Shown here in pieces: positions 1-5,533 of a stretch of 5,920 nt of DNA. The number at the start of each line of letters is the position of its first letter. Position 1 is the stretch's first letter. Below the pieces are notes generated by a model that had not been told where the DNA came from, did no database searches, and saw only the letters and a program-made list of their open reading frames with translations. The position numbers and the translations under genes were made by a program. Source of the DNA: Phycisphaerae bacterium (GTDB taxonomy: Bacteria; Planctomycetota; Phycisphaerae; SM23-33); assembly GCA_030754715.1 (NCBI GenBank), contig JASLZV010000133.1, positions 1-5,920 on the forward strand. The letters run 5' to 3'.

Positions 1-118
1 CGGTGGCTTTATCGGCACCCGAAGCGTTTTTCCCGCCGGCCTTGGTCCTCCTCTTGCCGCCGCCGGTGGCCGCCTTGGCCTTCCGTACCTGCCGGGTTGT
101 CTTGTTCGTCTTGGCCAT
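1..118 (-). CDS. N-terminus of a lysine-rich basic protein (partial, runs off left edge)
   Basis: Reading the minus strand from the ATG at 118-116 gives 39 uninterrupted codons to the window edge. The peptide starts MAKTNKTTRQVRKAKAA and continues with GGGKRRTKAGGK. It is very rich in Lys, Arg, Ala, Gly and Thr, has no hydrophobic stretch, and should be disordered and nucleic-acid binding. Low-complexity basic N-termini like this are known on DksA/TraR-type regulators, HU-like and histone H1-like proteins, and SWIB-domain proteins of Planctomycetota and Chlamydiae. None of their folded domains lies inside the window, so I do not assign a function. A good promoter lies just upstream (135-163), which supports this strand and start. 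There is no Shine-Dalgarno sequence before the ATG. The opposite-strand reading of the same DNA is a proline/leucine-rich shadow. I am fairly sure that a gene starts here and unsure what it is. Confidence 0.62.
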   Translation of the reverse strand, partial: MAKTNKTTRQVRKAKAATGGGKRRTKAGGKNASGADKAT

Positions 119-134
119 ACGAAGACAAACCCGC

Positions 135-163
135 AATATACCCCCGGTGCGCGGACGAATCAA
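135..163 (-). promoter_or_regulatory. sigma70-like promoter of the basic-protein gene
   Basis: On the minus strand TTGATT (163-158) and TATATT (140-135) are separated by exactly 17 bases; these match the sigma70 consensus hexamers at 4/6 and 5/6. The expected transcription start is near 128, leaving a leader of only about 10 bases before the ATG at 118. That would make translation nearly leaderless, consistent with the missing Shine-Dalgarno sequence. Predicted from sequence only. Confidence 0.5.
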
Positions 164-199
164 GCCGACTGGGAAAGAAAAAGAGTTGCTGTCAGGTCA

Positions 200-247
200 G
201 GTGATGACGGTCCCTGCGGGACTTGACATTTCCTGGCCGTCCTCACC
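200..247. repeat. nested inverted repeat (hairpin) in the divergent gap
   Basis: GGTGATGACGG (200-210) pairs with CCGTCCTCACC (237-247) over 11 positions with one mismatch. Immediately inside lies a perfect small hairpin, TCCC-TGC-GGGA (211-221), followed by 15 unpaired bases (222-236). The inner helix would stack on the outer one. No U-tract follows directly on either strand; on the minus strand a T-rich run (CTCTTTTTCTTT) begins roughly 10-15 bases past the stem, too far for a standard intrinsic terminator. Its role is unknown. Confidence 0.4.
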
Positions 248-568
248 GTCGCCCCCGGACCTCTGGTCCTGATCCTGTTGCTTGTCCCTGGATGCCCGCA
301 TCGTATTGGGATGCAGCAGACAACTTTCAACTAGTAAAACATTTAAATGGGAACCCTCATGTGCATCACAGAACTAGATCCTATCGGGCGGACTGGTCAC
401 CGCAGCGGGCCGTTGCAGTTTGGATACGTCGGCCTGCACAAAGAGCCTCTTATTAGTGTGTCCCGCGTGCTGCCAAGGCGTTTCAATTGGGGCTGTTCCG
501 ATGCCCGCCATGACTATGCGCCTCCCTCCTCTCACGGTCATTCCGACGTAGACCCCCGACCATCTCAT

Positions 569-640
569 TATACAGAAAGGAGGTGGGATTCTCCAAGCGA
601 AAAACGGGGAAAGGACGCCGAAACGCGAGCCTTTCTTATA
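569..640 (+). repeat. long-range inverted repeat enclosing an orphan Shine-Dalgarno
   Basis: TATA-c-AGAAAGG (569-580) can pair with CCTTTCT-TATA (630-640) over 11 base pairs with one bulged base (C573). The left arm includes the first part of AGAAAGGAGGTG (574-585), which is complementary to the usual 3' end of bacterial 16S rRNA. No ATG, GTG or TTG lies at a working distance behind it: the only possible start is an ATT at 588, which gives 17 codons. This could be a pseudogene remnant, a ribosome-binding trap in an RNA, or chance. Confidence 0.3.
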
Positions 641-678
641 GAAAATCCACTTTTGAGAAATTGGCGAACCATTAGGGT

Positions 679-704
679 GGGATAACCAGAGATCTGGTCA
701 TCCC
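679..704. repeat. 26-base imperfect palindrome, operator-like
   Basis: GGGAT-a-ACCAGA-ga-TCTGGT-c-ATCCC is symmetrical around 691/692, with 11 of 12 arm positions paired and a two-base centre. Two half sites of about 12 bases separated by one turn of helix are what a dimeric helix-turn-helix repressor would recognise. It ends 87 bases upstream of the -35 box of the lptD promoter, too far for simple blocking but suitable for an upstream site. It has no following U-tract, so a terminator is unlikely. Confidence 0.4.
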
Positions 705-708
705 GCTG

Positions 709-746
709 CCGGAGTGCCCGAAGGATGGTTTCCCCCGGGTGGCCGG
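709..746 (+). repeat. imperfect GC-rich hairpin upstream of the lptD promoter
   Basis: CCGG (709-712) pairs with CCGG (743-746). After a small internal loop, GCCCG (716-720) pairs with CGGGT (736-740) using one G-T pair. The loop contains a further weak GGA/TCC pairing. No T-run follows. GC-rich DNA yields such stems often, so the evidence is modest. Confidence 0.2.
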
Positions 747-790
747 ACCGAAGTCTTATCCACCGCTTTGATGGCCTTGGTCCAAAAAAT

Positions 791-818
791 TTGACTTGCA
801 GGTGGGTGGGCTTATAAT
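791..818 (+). promoter_or_regulatory. sigma70-like promoter of lptD
   Basis: TTGACT (791-796, 5/6 to consensus) and a perfect TATAAT (813-818) lie 16 bases apart. The spacer holds the G-rich run GGTGGGTGGG. The predicted transcription start is about A825, giving a leader of about 35 bases to the ATG at 860. This is the best promoter in the window and shows that lptD can be transcribed on its own. Confidence 0.68.
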
Positions 819-859
819 TGCCGCACTAAGTGATAGTTGACGTGTTTTGCGAGTGGGCT

Positions 860-3790
860 ATGGATTGGCGAGGCAACGGTACAACGGCACGCTTGTGTGC
901 ACTGGCGGTGGCGGTTCAGGCCACGGTGTCGGTGGCCTTGGCGGATGGAAGGCAGTACATCCACGAGGATGTCCGGATAGCCGGGCAGGAGATACACGCC
1001 TTTGTTGATGAGGGGAAGCATGTTTCGGTGGTCTTGGGTAAGTTCAGGCTGACGCTGGGCAAGCGGGTTGTCAGCGGGCGAGACGCGGTGATCTGGATTC
1101 GCACGCACAAGGTCGCCAAGACCGAGCGAAATGATATCACTATCTATGTGCAGGGCGAGGCGAAGATCGTTGAGCCGGACGGGTCGGTGACAACCGACCG
1201 GACCGCGCTGGTGAAGTTGTATCACCAGGGCAGCATCAGGGCGTCAGGCCGGATTTCCGACCGGACGATGAAGGATTCTCAGCTGTATCGGGTGGCTGTG
1301 GCCGCCAATCGCCAGGCGGACAACCCGGCCAACTCAACAACCAGCATGGGTCCGGAACTGATCCGCGCTGCTTCGAGGCCGGCGGACCGCGCAGATGACA
1401 AGGCTCCGCGCCGCAGGCGCAAAGCGGTCAAGCTGCGGTCCGGGCGCAAACAGGCCAAGCTGGTATATCAGCCGGTGACACTGCGTGCGGATGTGCTCAG
1501 TTCCCGCCAGACCGGCGAGGGTGTCGCTCGCAGGCGGGTGACGGTGGCCAAAGGCAACGTCTATCTCTGTCAGGGCCACCCCGATAGCGGTCAGTTTCTG
1601 GAACTTCGCAGCCAGGCGGCGGTGGTGTTCAGTATTTCCGGCGTGGCATCCGGTGCGATCAAGTTGCCTGCGGATCAAGGGATGGCCCCGGCCGGTTCAC
1701 TGTTGGGCAAGGAAACCATTGTTGGGGTGTATCTCGAAGACGACGTGGTGATCGCGCAGGGCGAGCGGTATTTTCGCGGCCCGCAGGCGTATTACGATTT
1801 TGTCACGCACCGCTCGATCATGATCAATGCCGTGTTCCGCACCCTTCAGGAGCAGCGGAACGTGCCGGTGTACATCCGCGCTCAAGAGGCTCGGACGTTG
1901 TCACAGCGCGAGATGTGGTTCAGGAACGCCAAGGTATCCACCAGTGACTTTTACTCCCCCACCTACCACATAGGCGCCAGCCGCACGTACGTCAAGGAGA
2001 CCACCATCTATGAGGATGTGGTGGACCCCGAAACCGGCAAGACGACCCGCGGCGTAAAACTCAGCGAGCAAAGTTTCGAGGCGCGCATGCGGAACATCAC
2101 ATTCAACGTCCGATCAATTCCGGTTTTATATTGGCCGTGGACCCAGGGCGACCTGAGCGACGGAAACAGCCCGCTGCGGAAGGTGCAGATCGGATCGGAC
2201 GAATTGGGCGTGGGCGTCAATACCGAGTGGCATCTGTTTCGCCTGCTGGGTCTGATCAAGCCCAAAGGGTTCAAGGGGCGTGCCGAGTTGGGGATTTATG
2301 AGGACGGAGCGGTTGGTGGGCTGAACCTGCAATACAAGCGGGACAAGTTCAGTGGGTATGCGGCTGCTTACGGTATTGTCGGGCAGGAAGGGGGCGACGA
2401 CTTCGGGGATGAGCGTGAGGATGTTGAGGCTCCCAGCGAGCGCAGCCGCGTAACCTGGCGCCACAAGCAGTTCCCGGGCGACGACTGGATGTTGCAGTTT
2501 GAGTTCAGTTACCAAAGTGATCCGACATTCCTGGAGAAGTTTTTCCCCGGCGAGTTCCACGCCGGCAAGGACCAAGAGACTCTGCTGTACGCCAAGAAAC
2601 AGCGGGACAATTGGGTGTTCGACGCACTGGTACAGGTGCGGGTGAACGATTTCTACACGCGGACGGAATCGTGGCCGGACCTGGGCTTTTATGTAATCGG
2701 CCAACCGGTGGGCAACACGCCGGTGGTGTGGTTCTCCGAGCAGCATGGGGGCGTGAAGCGCTGGCTGCCGAACAAGGATATCGTTTTCGGTGTCATCGAC
2801 GACAGCGACACACTTGTGCGGCTGGACACCCGCCAGGAACTCGACCTGCCGCTGCATGCCGGGCCGGTGAATATAGTGCCATACGTTGTGGGCCGCTTCA
2901 CCTACTGGAGCCAGCAGTGGCCTGTTGACGGCGACCGCGACCGCCCCTACGGGCAGGTCGGCGTGAAGGCAACCACGCATCTGTGGCGGCTCTACAAGGG
3001 ACTGACCAGCCGACTGTGGGATCTCGACGGCATACGGCATATCCTCACGCCCGAGGCGACGGCCTTCCTGGCCGACGCCGGCGACACCGATCCCGAGCAG
3101 TTGTACCCCATGGATTACGGCATCGAGCGGCGGATCACCGACCTCAGCGGCTTCAGTGTTGGGGTTACTCAGCGGTGGCAGACTAAGCGGGGATCAGCCA
3201 GGAAACGCCGGATCGTGGACTGGATGCGATTGAAGGTTGACGCGGGATTCTTTTCGAATCGCCCAGAGGATCTGCCGGCCGACGGGAGACTGTTCCGCTA
3301 TCGCCCGGAATACTCCCTGGGGCGCAATTACGTCAACTTCGACTACGAATGGAATATCTCAGAAGGCACCACCTTCCTGGCCGACGCCAACTATGACATC
3401 GAGAGCCGCCGCTTGGGACGCAGCGCCGTGGGCCTGACGGTCAAACGCAGCCCGCGATTCAAGTACTACCTGGGCTTTCGCGCCATCAACGCTCTGGACT
3501 CCAGGGTGGGCACCGTCGGGTTCACGTACAAACTCAGCAAGAAGTATACCCTCAGCGTCTTCGAGCAGTACGACTTCGACTTCCACGGCGGGAAGAACGT
3601 AGCCACCAGCGTGAGGCTGGTGCGCAAGTTCCCTCGCTGGTACGCCGGTTTCACGTTCGTGTTCGAGCAGACCGAGGACGAGGACGAGATAGGGCTGTAC
3701 CTCACGTTCTGGCCGGAGGGTATTCCGGAGTTCCGTGTTTCCTCGGGTCGTCTGGGGCCGGTGAGCCGTAGCAGCAGCGACGAAAACTGA
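860..3790 (+). CDS. lptD: LPS-assembly protein LptD-like outer-membrane protein (OstA/Imp family)
   Basis: In the Lpt pathway LptD is the outer-membrane barrel that, with the lipoprotein LptE, receives LPS from the periplasmic LptA bridge and inserts it into the outer leaflet. The product here has 976 residues. A signal peptide (about 1-28, ending VALA before DGRQ) precedes beta-rich OstA/LptA-like stretches at about 40-130 and 205-350, which are separated by an Arg/Lys-rich tract at 184-200. Residues 408-440 carry the family's entry motif (RNITFNV..IPVLYWPW), matching the FKVGPVPIFYSPY region of E. coli LptD. The rest, to about 955, is a barrel with alternating strands and LptD-type loops (FSYQSDPTFLEKFF at 549-562; ESWPDLG at 603-609). 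A short hydrophilic tail ends the protein. I chose ATG 860 because it begins directly at the signal peptide; GTG 830 in the same frame would add ten residues (MIVDVFCEWA) before it. The N-terminal part is about twice the E. coli length, and only one Cys (237) remains after signal cleavage. No lptE candidate is visible. Confidence 0.85.
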   Translation: MDWRGNGTTARLCALAVAVQATVSVALADGRQYIHEDVRIAGQEIHAFVDEGKHVSVVLGKFRLTLGKRVVSGRDAVIWIRTHKVAKTERNDITIYVQGEAKIVEPDGSVTTDRTALVKLYHQGSIRASGRISDRTMKDSQLYRVAVAANRQADNPANSTTSMGPELIRAASRPADRADDKAPRRRRKAVKLRSGRKQAKLVYQPVTLRADVLSSRQTGEGVARRRVTVAKGNVYLCQGHPDSGQFLELRSQAAVVFSISGVASGAIKLPADQGMAPAGSLLGKETIVGVYLEDDVVIAQGERYFRGPQAYYDFVTHRSIMINAVFRTLQEQRNVPVYIRAQEARTLSQREMWFRNAKVSTSDFYSPTYHIGASRTYVKETTIYEDVVDPETGKTTRGVKLSEQSFEARMRNITFNVRSIPVLYWPWTQGDLSDGNSPLRKVQIGSDELGVGVNTEWHLFRLLGLIKPKGFKGRAELGIYEDGAVGGLNLQYKRDKFSGYAAAYGIVGQEGGDDFGDEREDVEAPSERSRVTWRHKQFPGDDWMLQFEFSYQSDPTFLEKFFPGEFHAGKDQETLLYAKKQRDNWVFDALVQVRVNDFYTRTESWPDLGFYVIGQPVGNTPVVWFSEQHGGVKRWLPNKDIVFGVIDDSDTLVRLDTRQELDLPLHAGPVNIVPYVVGRFTYWSQQWPVDGDRDRPYGQVGVKATTHLWRLYKGLTSRLWDLDGIRHILTPEATAFLADAGDTDPEQLYPMDYGIERRITDLSGFSVGVTQRWQTKRGSARKRRIVDWMRLKVDAGFFSNRPEDLPADGRLFRYRPEYSLGRNYVNFDYEWNISEGTTFLADANYDIESRRLGRSAVGLTVKRSPRFKYYLGFRAINALDSRVGTVGFTYKLSKKYTLSVFEQYDFDFHGGKNVATSVRLVRKFPRWYAGFTFVFEQTEDEDEIGLYLTFWPEGIPEFRVSSGRLGPVSRSSSDEN

Positions 3791-3884
3791 CCGGTGCCGA
3801 ACGAGAGTTGATGTTGGTATCCCCCCCAGTCCTGCCTTTCTCTGCTCGTGGTCCGTTGAATCCGCGCCGAGGCCACACGGTCTC
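3791..3884. other. convergent intergenic spacer between lptD and the L,D-transpeptidase gene
   Basis: The spacer is 94 bases between two facing stop codons. It includes a run of seven C residues (about 3822-3828) and no hairpin followed by a T-run, so no classical intrinsic terminator for either strand. The only strong secondary structure is the inverted repeat at 3850-3910, which starts here and extends into the facing gene. No small gene is supported. Confidence 0.6.
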
Positions 3885-3910
3885 TCACGGGCGGACTTCA
3901 ACGGTGGACC
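3850..3910. terminator. long imperfect inverted repeat at convergent gene ends; candidate bidirectional terminator
   Basis: The sequence at 3850-3865 (GGTCCGTTGAATCCGC) pairs with 3891-3910 over 16 base pairs, with a one-base bulge (C3896) and a three-base bulge (3905-3907) on the right arm. Past a bulged G3866, CCG (3867-3869) can pair with CGG (3888-3890). The right arm is the coding end of the L,D-transpeptidase gene and the loop contains its TGA stop (3887-3885). No U-tract follows in either direction, so a U-less terminator or 3'-end-stabilising hairpin for both converging transcripts is an inference. The pairing itself is plainly visible. Confidence 0.45.
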
Positions 3911-4937
3911 AGAATTCATAGAGCATCGAGTACACTTCCTCGATGTCATCGTCGCTCAGGCGGATGCAGCCGAGGGAGGCTTCCTTACCTATGCTGTTGG
4001 GCTCGTCGGTGCTGTGGATGCCGAAACCGGGGATTGACTTGGTGTATTCGTCGAGGCCCACCAGACCGATCCAGAGCCCCTTGACCCCGAAAGGGTATCC
4101 CGGCTGCCCGTAGGAAAGCGGCGTGGTCTGTTCGCTGCTGGGCGGCGGGTACCAGCGGGGGCGGACGACCTTGCCTGTTTCGCCGTCTGCGCCGCATCTC
4201 AGACGCCACCGGCCCACCGGCGTGCTACCGGAGGCTCCCAGACCGACCCGATATCGCTTGATAAACACCTTGGGCAGATTGTTCTGCCGGCGATGCAGGT
4301 ACACATCCATCACGAACTTGCTCTTGTACACGATGGCGTGGAAGGGGCCGTTAATGAGTTTGTAGGTCCTGCCGGCCTGGAACTGCTTGGCCGCGGACAG
4401 ATGGTTAATCTTCAGGATTAGTTGGGGCGGTACGTGCAGGGCGACCTTGCGTTCAATCCTTGTAATCGTCTCGCCGGACTGGAAGGTGTACTTCCTGGTG
4501 TAGGGGTCTTTCCTGGGGTTGAATGCAGCGGCGGGGTCCAGAAGCGTGCGCCGGGCCAGGTAGGTCAGGCGGCTGCGGGCGTCGTCGGCCCATTCGGTCG
4601 GCAATTTGTTTGAGAACAATGCCTTGGAGAGCATGGCCCTCGCCAGCAAAGGTTGGTTGTCAAAGGCTGCCTTGCCCGCGTCGTAGCATTTGAGCACCTC
4701 TCCGGAAGGTATCGAGAGAGTTTCTCGCTCGTTGCTGCCGGGCGCCTTGGGCTTTGGCTCCCGCGTTGAAATGCCTCCTCTGTTTTTCGGTTGGATCTGT
4801 GGCCTTGGGGTGCGCTTCGTTGCCGCCTCTGGCCTGTCCTTGGGCCCCCTGGGCCAGAAATGCCACGCCGCGGCGGCTGCGACCACCAGAGCCGCCACCC
4901 AAATGAATTCTTTCCTTCTTGGTTTCCGGCGTTTCAT
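3885..4937 (-). CDS. membrane-anchored L,D-transpeptidase with LysM domain (YkuD family)
   Basis: L,D-transpeptidases use a catalytic cysteine to form 3-3 cross-links in peptidoglycan or to attach proteins or D-amino acids to it, outside the cytoplasmic membrane. The 350-residue product shows a very basic N-terminus (MKRRKPRRK), one membrane helix (about 11-28), a Pro/Lys-rich linker (30-75), a helical TPR-like stretch (about 77-133) and a LysM-type wall-binding domain (about 149-195: YTFQSGETITRI to AGRTYKLI). The YkuD catalytic domain (about 200-350) follows. Catalytic residues are visible: GFGIHST with H308, then SIGKEASLGCIRL with S321, C324 and R326. The position between Ser and Gly in S-x-GC is Leu; His is commonest, and as I recall it Lys occurs in Bacillus subtilis YkuD, so this is within the family. 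ATG 4937 is chosen because GGAG (4947-4944) lies six bases upstream and the membrane anchor follows directly. The frame is open further upstream to 5069, but that part overlaps the folate gene. The gene follows the cyclo-ligase by 20 bases, so cotranscription is likely. Confidence 0.9.
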   Translation of the reverse strand: MKRRKPRRKEFIWVAALVVAAAAAWHFWPRGPKDRPEAATKRTPRPQIQPKNRGGISTREPKPKAPGSNERETLSIPSGEVLKCYDAGKAAFDNQPLLARAMLSKALFSNKLPTEWADDARSRLTYLARRTLLDPAAAFNPRKDPYTRKYTFQSGETITRIERKVALHVPPQLILKINHLSAAKQFQAGRTYKLINGPFHAIVYKSKFVMDVYLHRRQNNLPKVFIKRYRVGLGASGSTPVGRWRLRCGADGETGKVVRPRWYPPPSSEQTTPLSYGQPGYPFGVKGLWIGLVGLDEYTKSIPGFGIHSTDEPNSIGKEASLGCIRLSDDDIEEVYSMLYEFWSTVEVRP

Positions 4938-4957
4938 GGGCGTCTCCAATAGCAAGG

Positions 4958-5533
4958 CTACCGCCGAAACCTCAGGAAATCCGTTTCGGTGGCCAGCATG
5001 TGCACCGGCTGATCGTACGGATTGGTGGGCAGTTCGTCCAGCAGTTGGCGGGCGAAGGCCAGCCCACACAGTCTGATACCGTCGGGGGCCCGTTTTATGA
5101 AGCGGTCATAATATCCTCCGCCTCTTCCAAGACGGTTTCCGTATTGGTCATACGCCAGACCCGGCACTACGATCAGGTCCAGTTCATTGGTCCCTAGCGG
5201 CCGGTTGCTTGTCGGCTCGTGAATGCCCCAACGGTTGACGGCCAAGTCGGCCTCCAGCGAGTGAATTTCGATGGCCTCCATCAGGCCCTGTGCCCCGGCG
5301 GCGACCTTCGGTACTGCTACCCGCTTGCCTGCTGCCCAGGCATCCCGCGCGATCCGGCGGGCGTCGATTTCTCCGGGCATCGGCAGGAAGATCATCACCG
5401 TCCCAGCGTCGGCGAACTCCCGCTGGCCGATGAGTTGCTTGCAGGCGGCTTGGCTTGCCTTCGCCGACGCCTCGGCCGACATCGTGGCAAGCGTTTGCAT
5501 GATCTCACTGCGGATTTGTTTCTTGTCTTTCAT
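4958..5533 (-). CDS. fau: 5-formyltetrahydrofolate cyclo-ligase (EC 6.3.3.2)
   Basis: This cytoplasmic enzyme of the 5-FTHF cyclo-ligase/YgfA family converts 5-formyltetrahydrofolate and ATP to 5,10-methenyltetrahydrofolate, ADP and phosphate. It recovers a folate form that inhibits other folate enzymes. The 191-residue length is typical. Family motifs are in order: basic N-terminal helix with K-x3-R spacing (KQIR at 5-8, preceded by K4), the substrate-binding segment FLPMPGEIDARRI (49-61), KRVAVPKV (70-77), WGIHEP near 102-107, and the nucleotide/phosphate signature DLIVVPGLAYDQ then GNRLGRGGGYYDRF (119-145). The start ATG 5533 overlaps the TGA of rarA as ATGA, which implies translational coupling; an in-frame ATG at 5539 would add Met-Gln. 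No Shine-Dalgarno sequence precedes either, in line with coupling. E. coli names for this gene are fau or ygfA. No sign of damage was seen. Confidence 0.93.
   Translation of the reverse strand: MKDKKQIRSEIMQTLATMSAEASAKASQAACKQLIGQREFADAGTVMIFLPMPGEIDARRIARDAWAAGKRVAVPKVAAGAQGLMEAIEIHSLEADLAVNRWGIHEPTSNRPLGTNELDLIVVPGLAYDQYGNRLGRGGGYYDRFIKRAPDGIRLCGLAFARQLLDELPTNPYDQPVHMLATETDFLRFRR

Larger units (their letters stand above)
164..790. other. long divergent intergenic region without a convincing gene
   Basis: About 630 bases separate the two divergent promoters. Open frames exist (347-685 plus, 77 codons ending at 456 plus, 374-568 minus), but none has a recognisable domain and the plus-strand ones lack ribosome binding sites. 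The region looks less GC-rich than the flanking genes, especially around 320-350, 565-580 and 630-665. It contains several inverted repeats, listed separately (200-247, 569-640, 679-704, 709-746), and an AGAAAGGAGGTG sequence at 574-585 with no start codon behind it. No tRNA, rRNA, tmRNA, RNase P or SRP RNA signature was recognised. It may hold an unrecognised non-coding RNA or regulatory sites, or it may be the remains of a lost gene. Confidence 0.55.

Noticed and set aside
187..222. Similarity of GTCAGGTCAGG to the bacterial SRP RNA core
   Set aside because: The rest of the conserved SRP domain IV sequence (GGAAGGAAGCAGCC-type) is missing.
223..456. 77-codon plus-strand open frame
   Set aside because: Starts with a non-ATG codon, has no Shine-Dalgarno sequence, is rich in Pro/Arg/His as expected from out-of-frame GC-rich DNA, and matches no family.
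347..685. 112-codon plus-strand open frame starting at ATG 347
   Set aside because: No ribosome binding site, no recognisable domain, irregular composition, and it overlaps the hairpin-rich stretch; probably a chance open frame.
801..810. G-rich run GGTGGGTGGG as a G-quadruplex in the lptD promoter spacer
   Set aside because: Only three closely spaced G-runs are present, fewer than the four needed for an intramolecular quadruplex.
2126..3040. 304-codon minus-strand open frame inside lptD
   Set aside because: Lies wholly antisense to a clear LptD barrel; its Pro/Val/His-rich composition is typical of a GC-rich shadow frame.
3359..3949. 196-codon minus-strand open frame at the lptD 3' end
   Set aside because: Antisense to the end of lptD and overlapping the end of the L,D-transpeptidase gene in another frame; no domain.
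3885..4010. Leu in place of His in the S-H-G-C motif of the L,D-transpeptidase as a sign of inactivity
   Set aside because: The position varies in active family members (Lys in B. subtilis YkuD as I recall it), and the catalytic Cys, the upstream His, Ser and Arg are all present.
4938..5069. Upstream extension of the L,D-transpeptidase reading frame by 44 residues
   Set aside because: It would overlap the folate cyclo-ligase gene by about 110 bases; the ATG at 4937 has a GGAG at the right spacing and leads straight into the membrane anchor.
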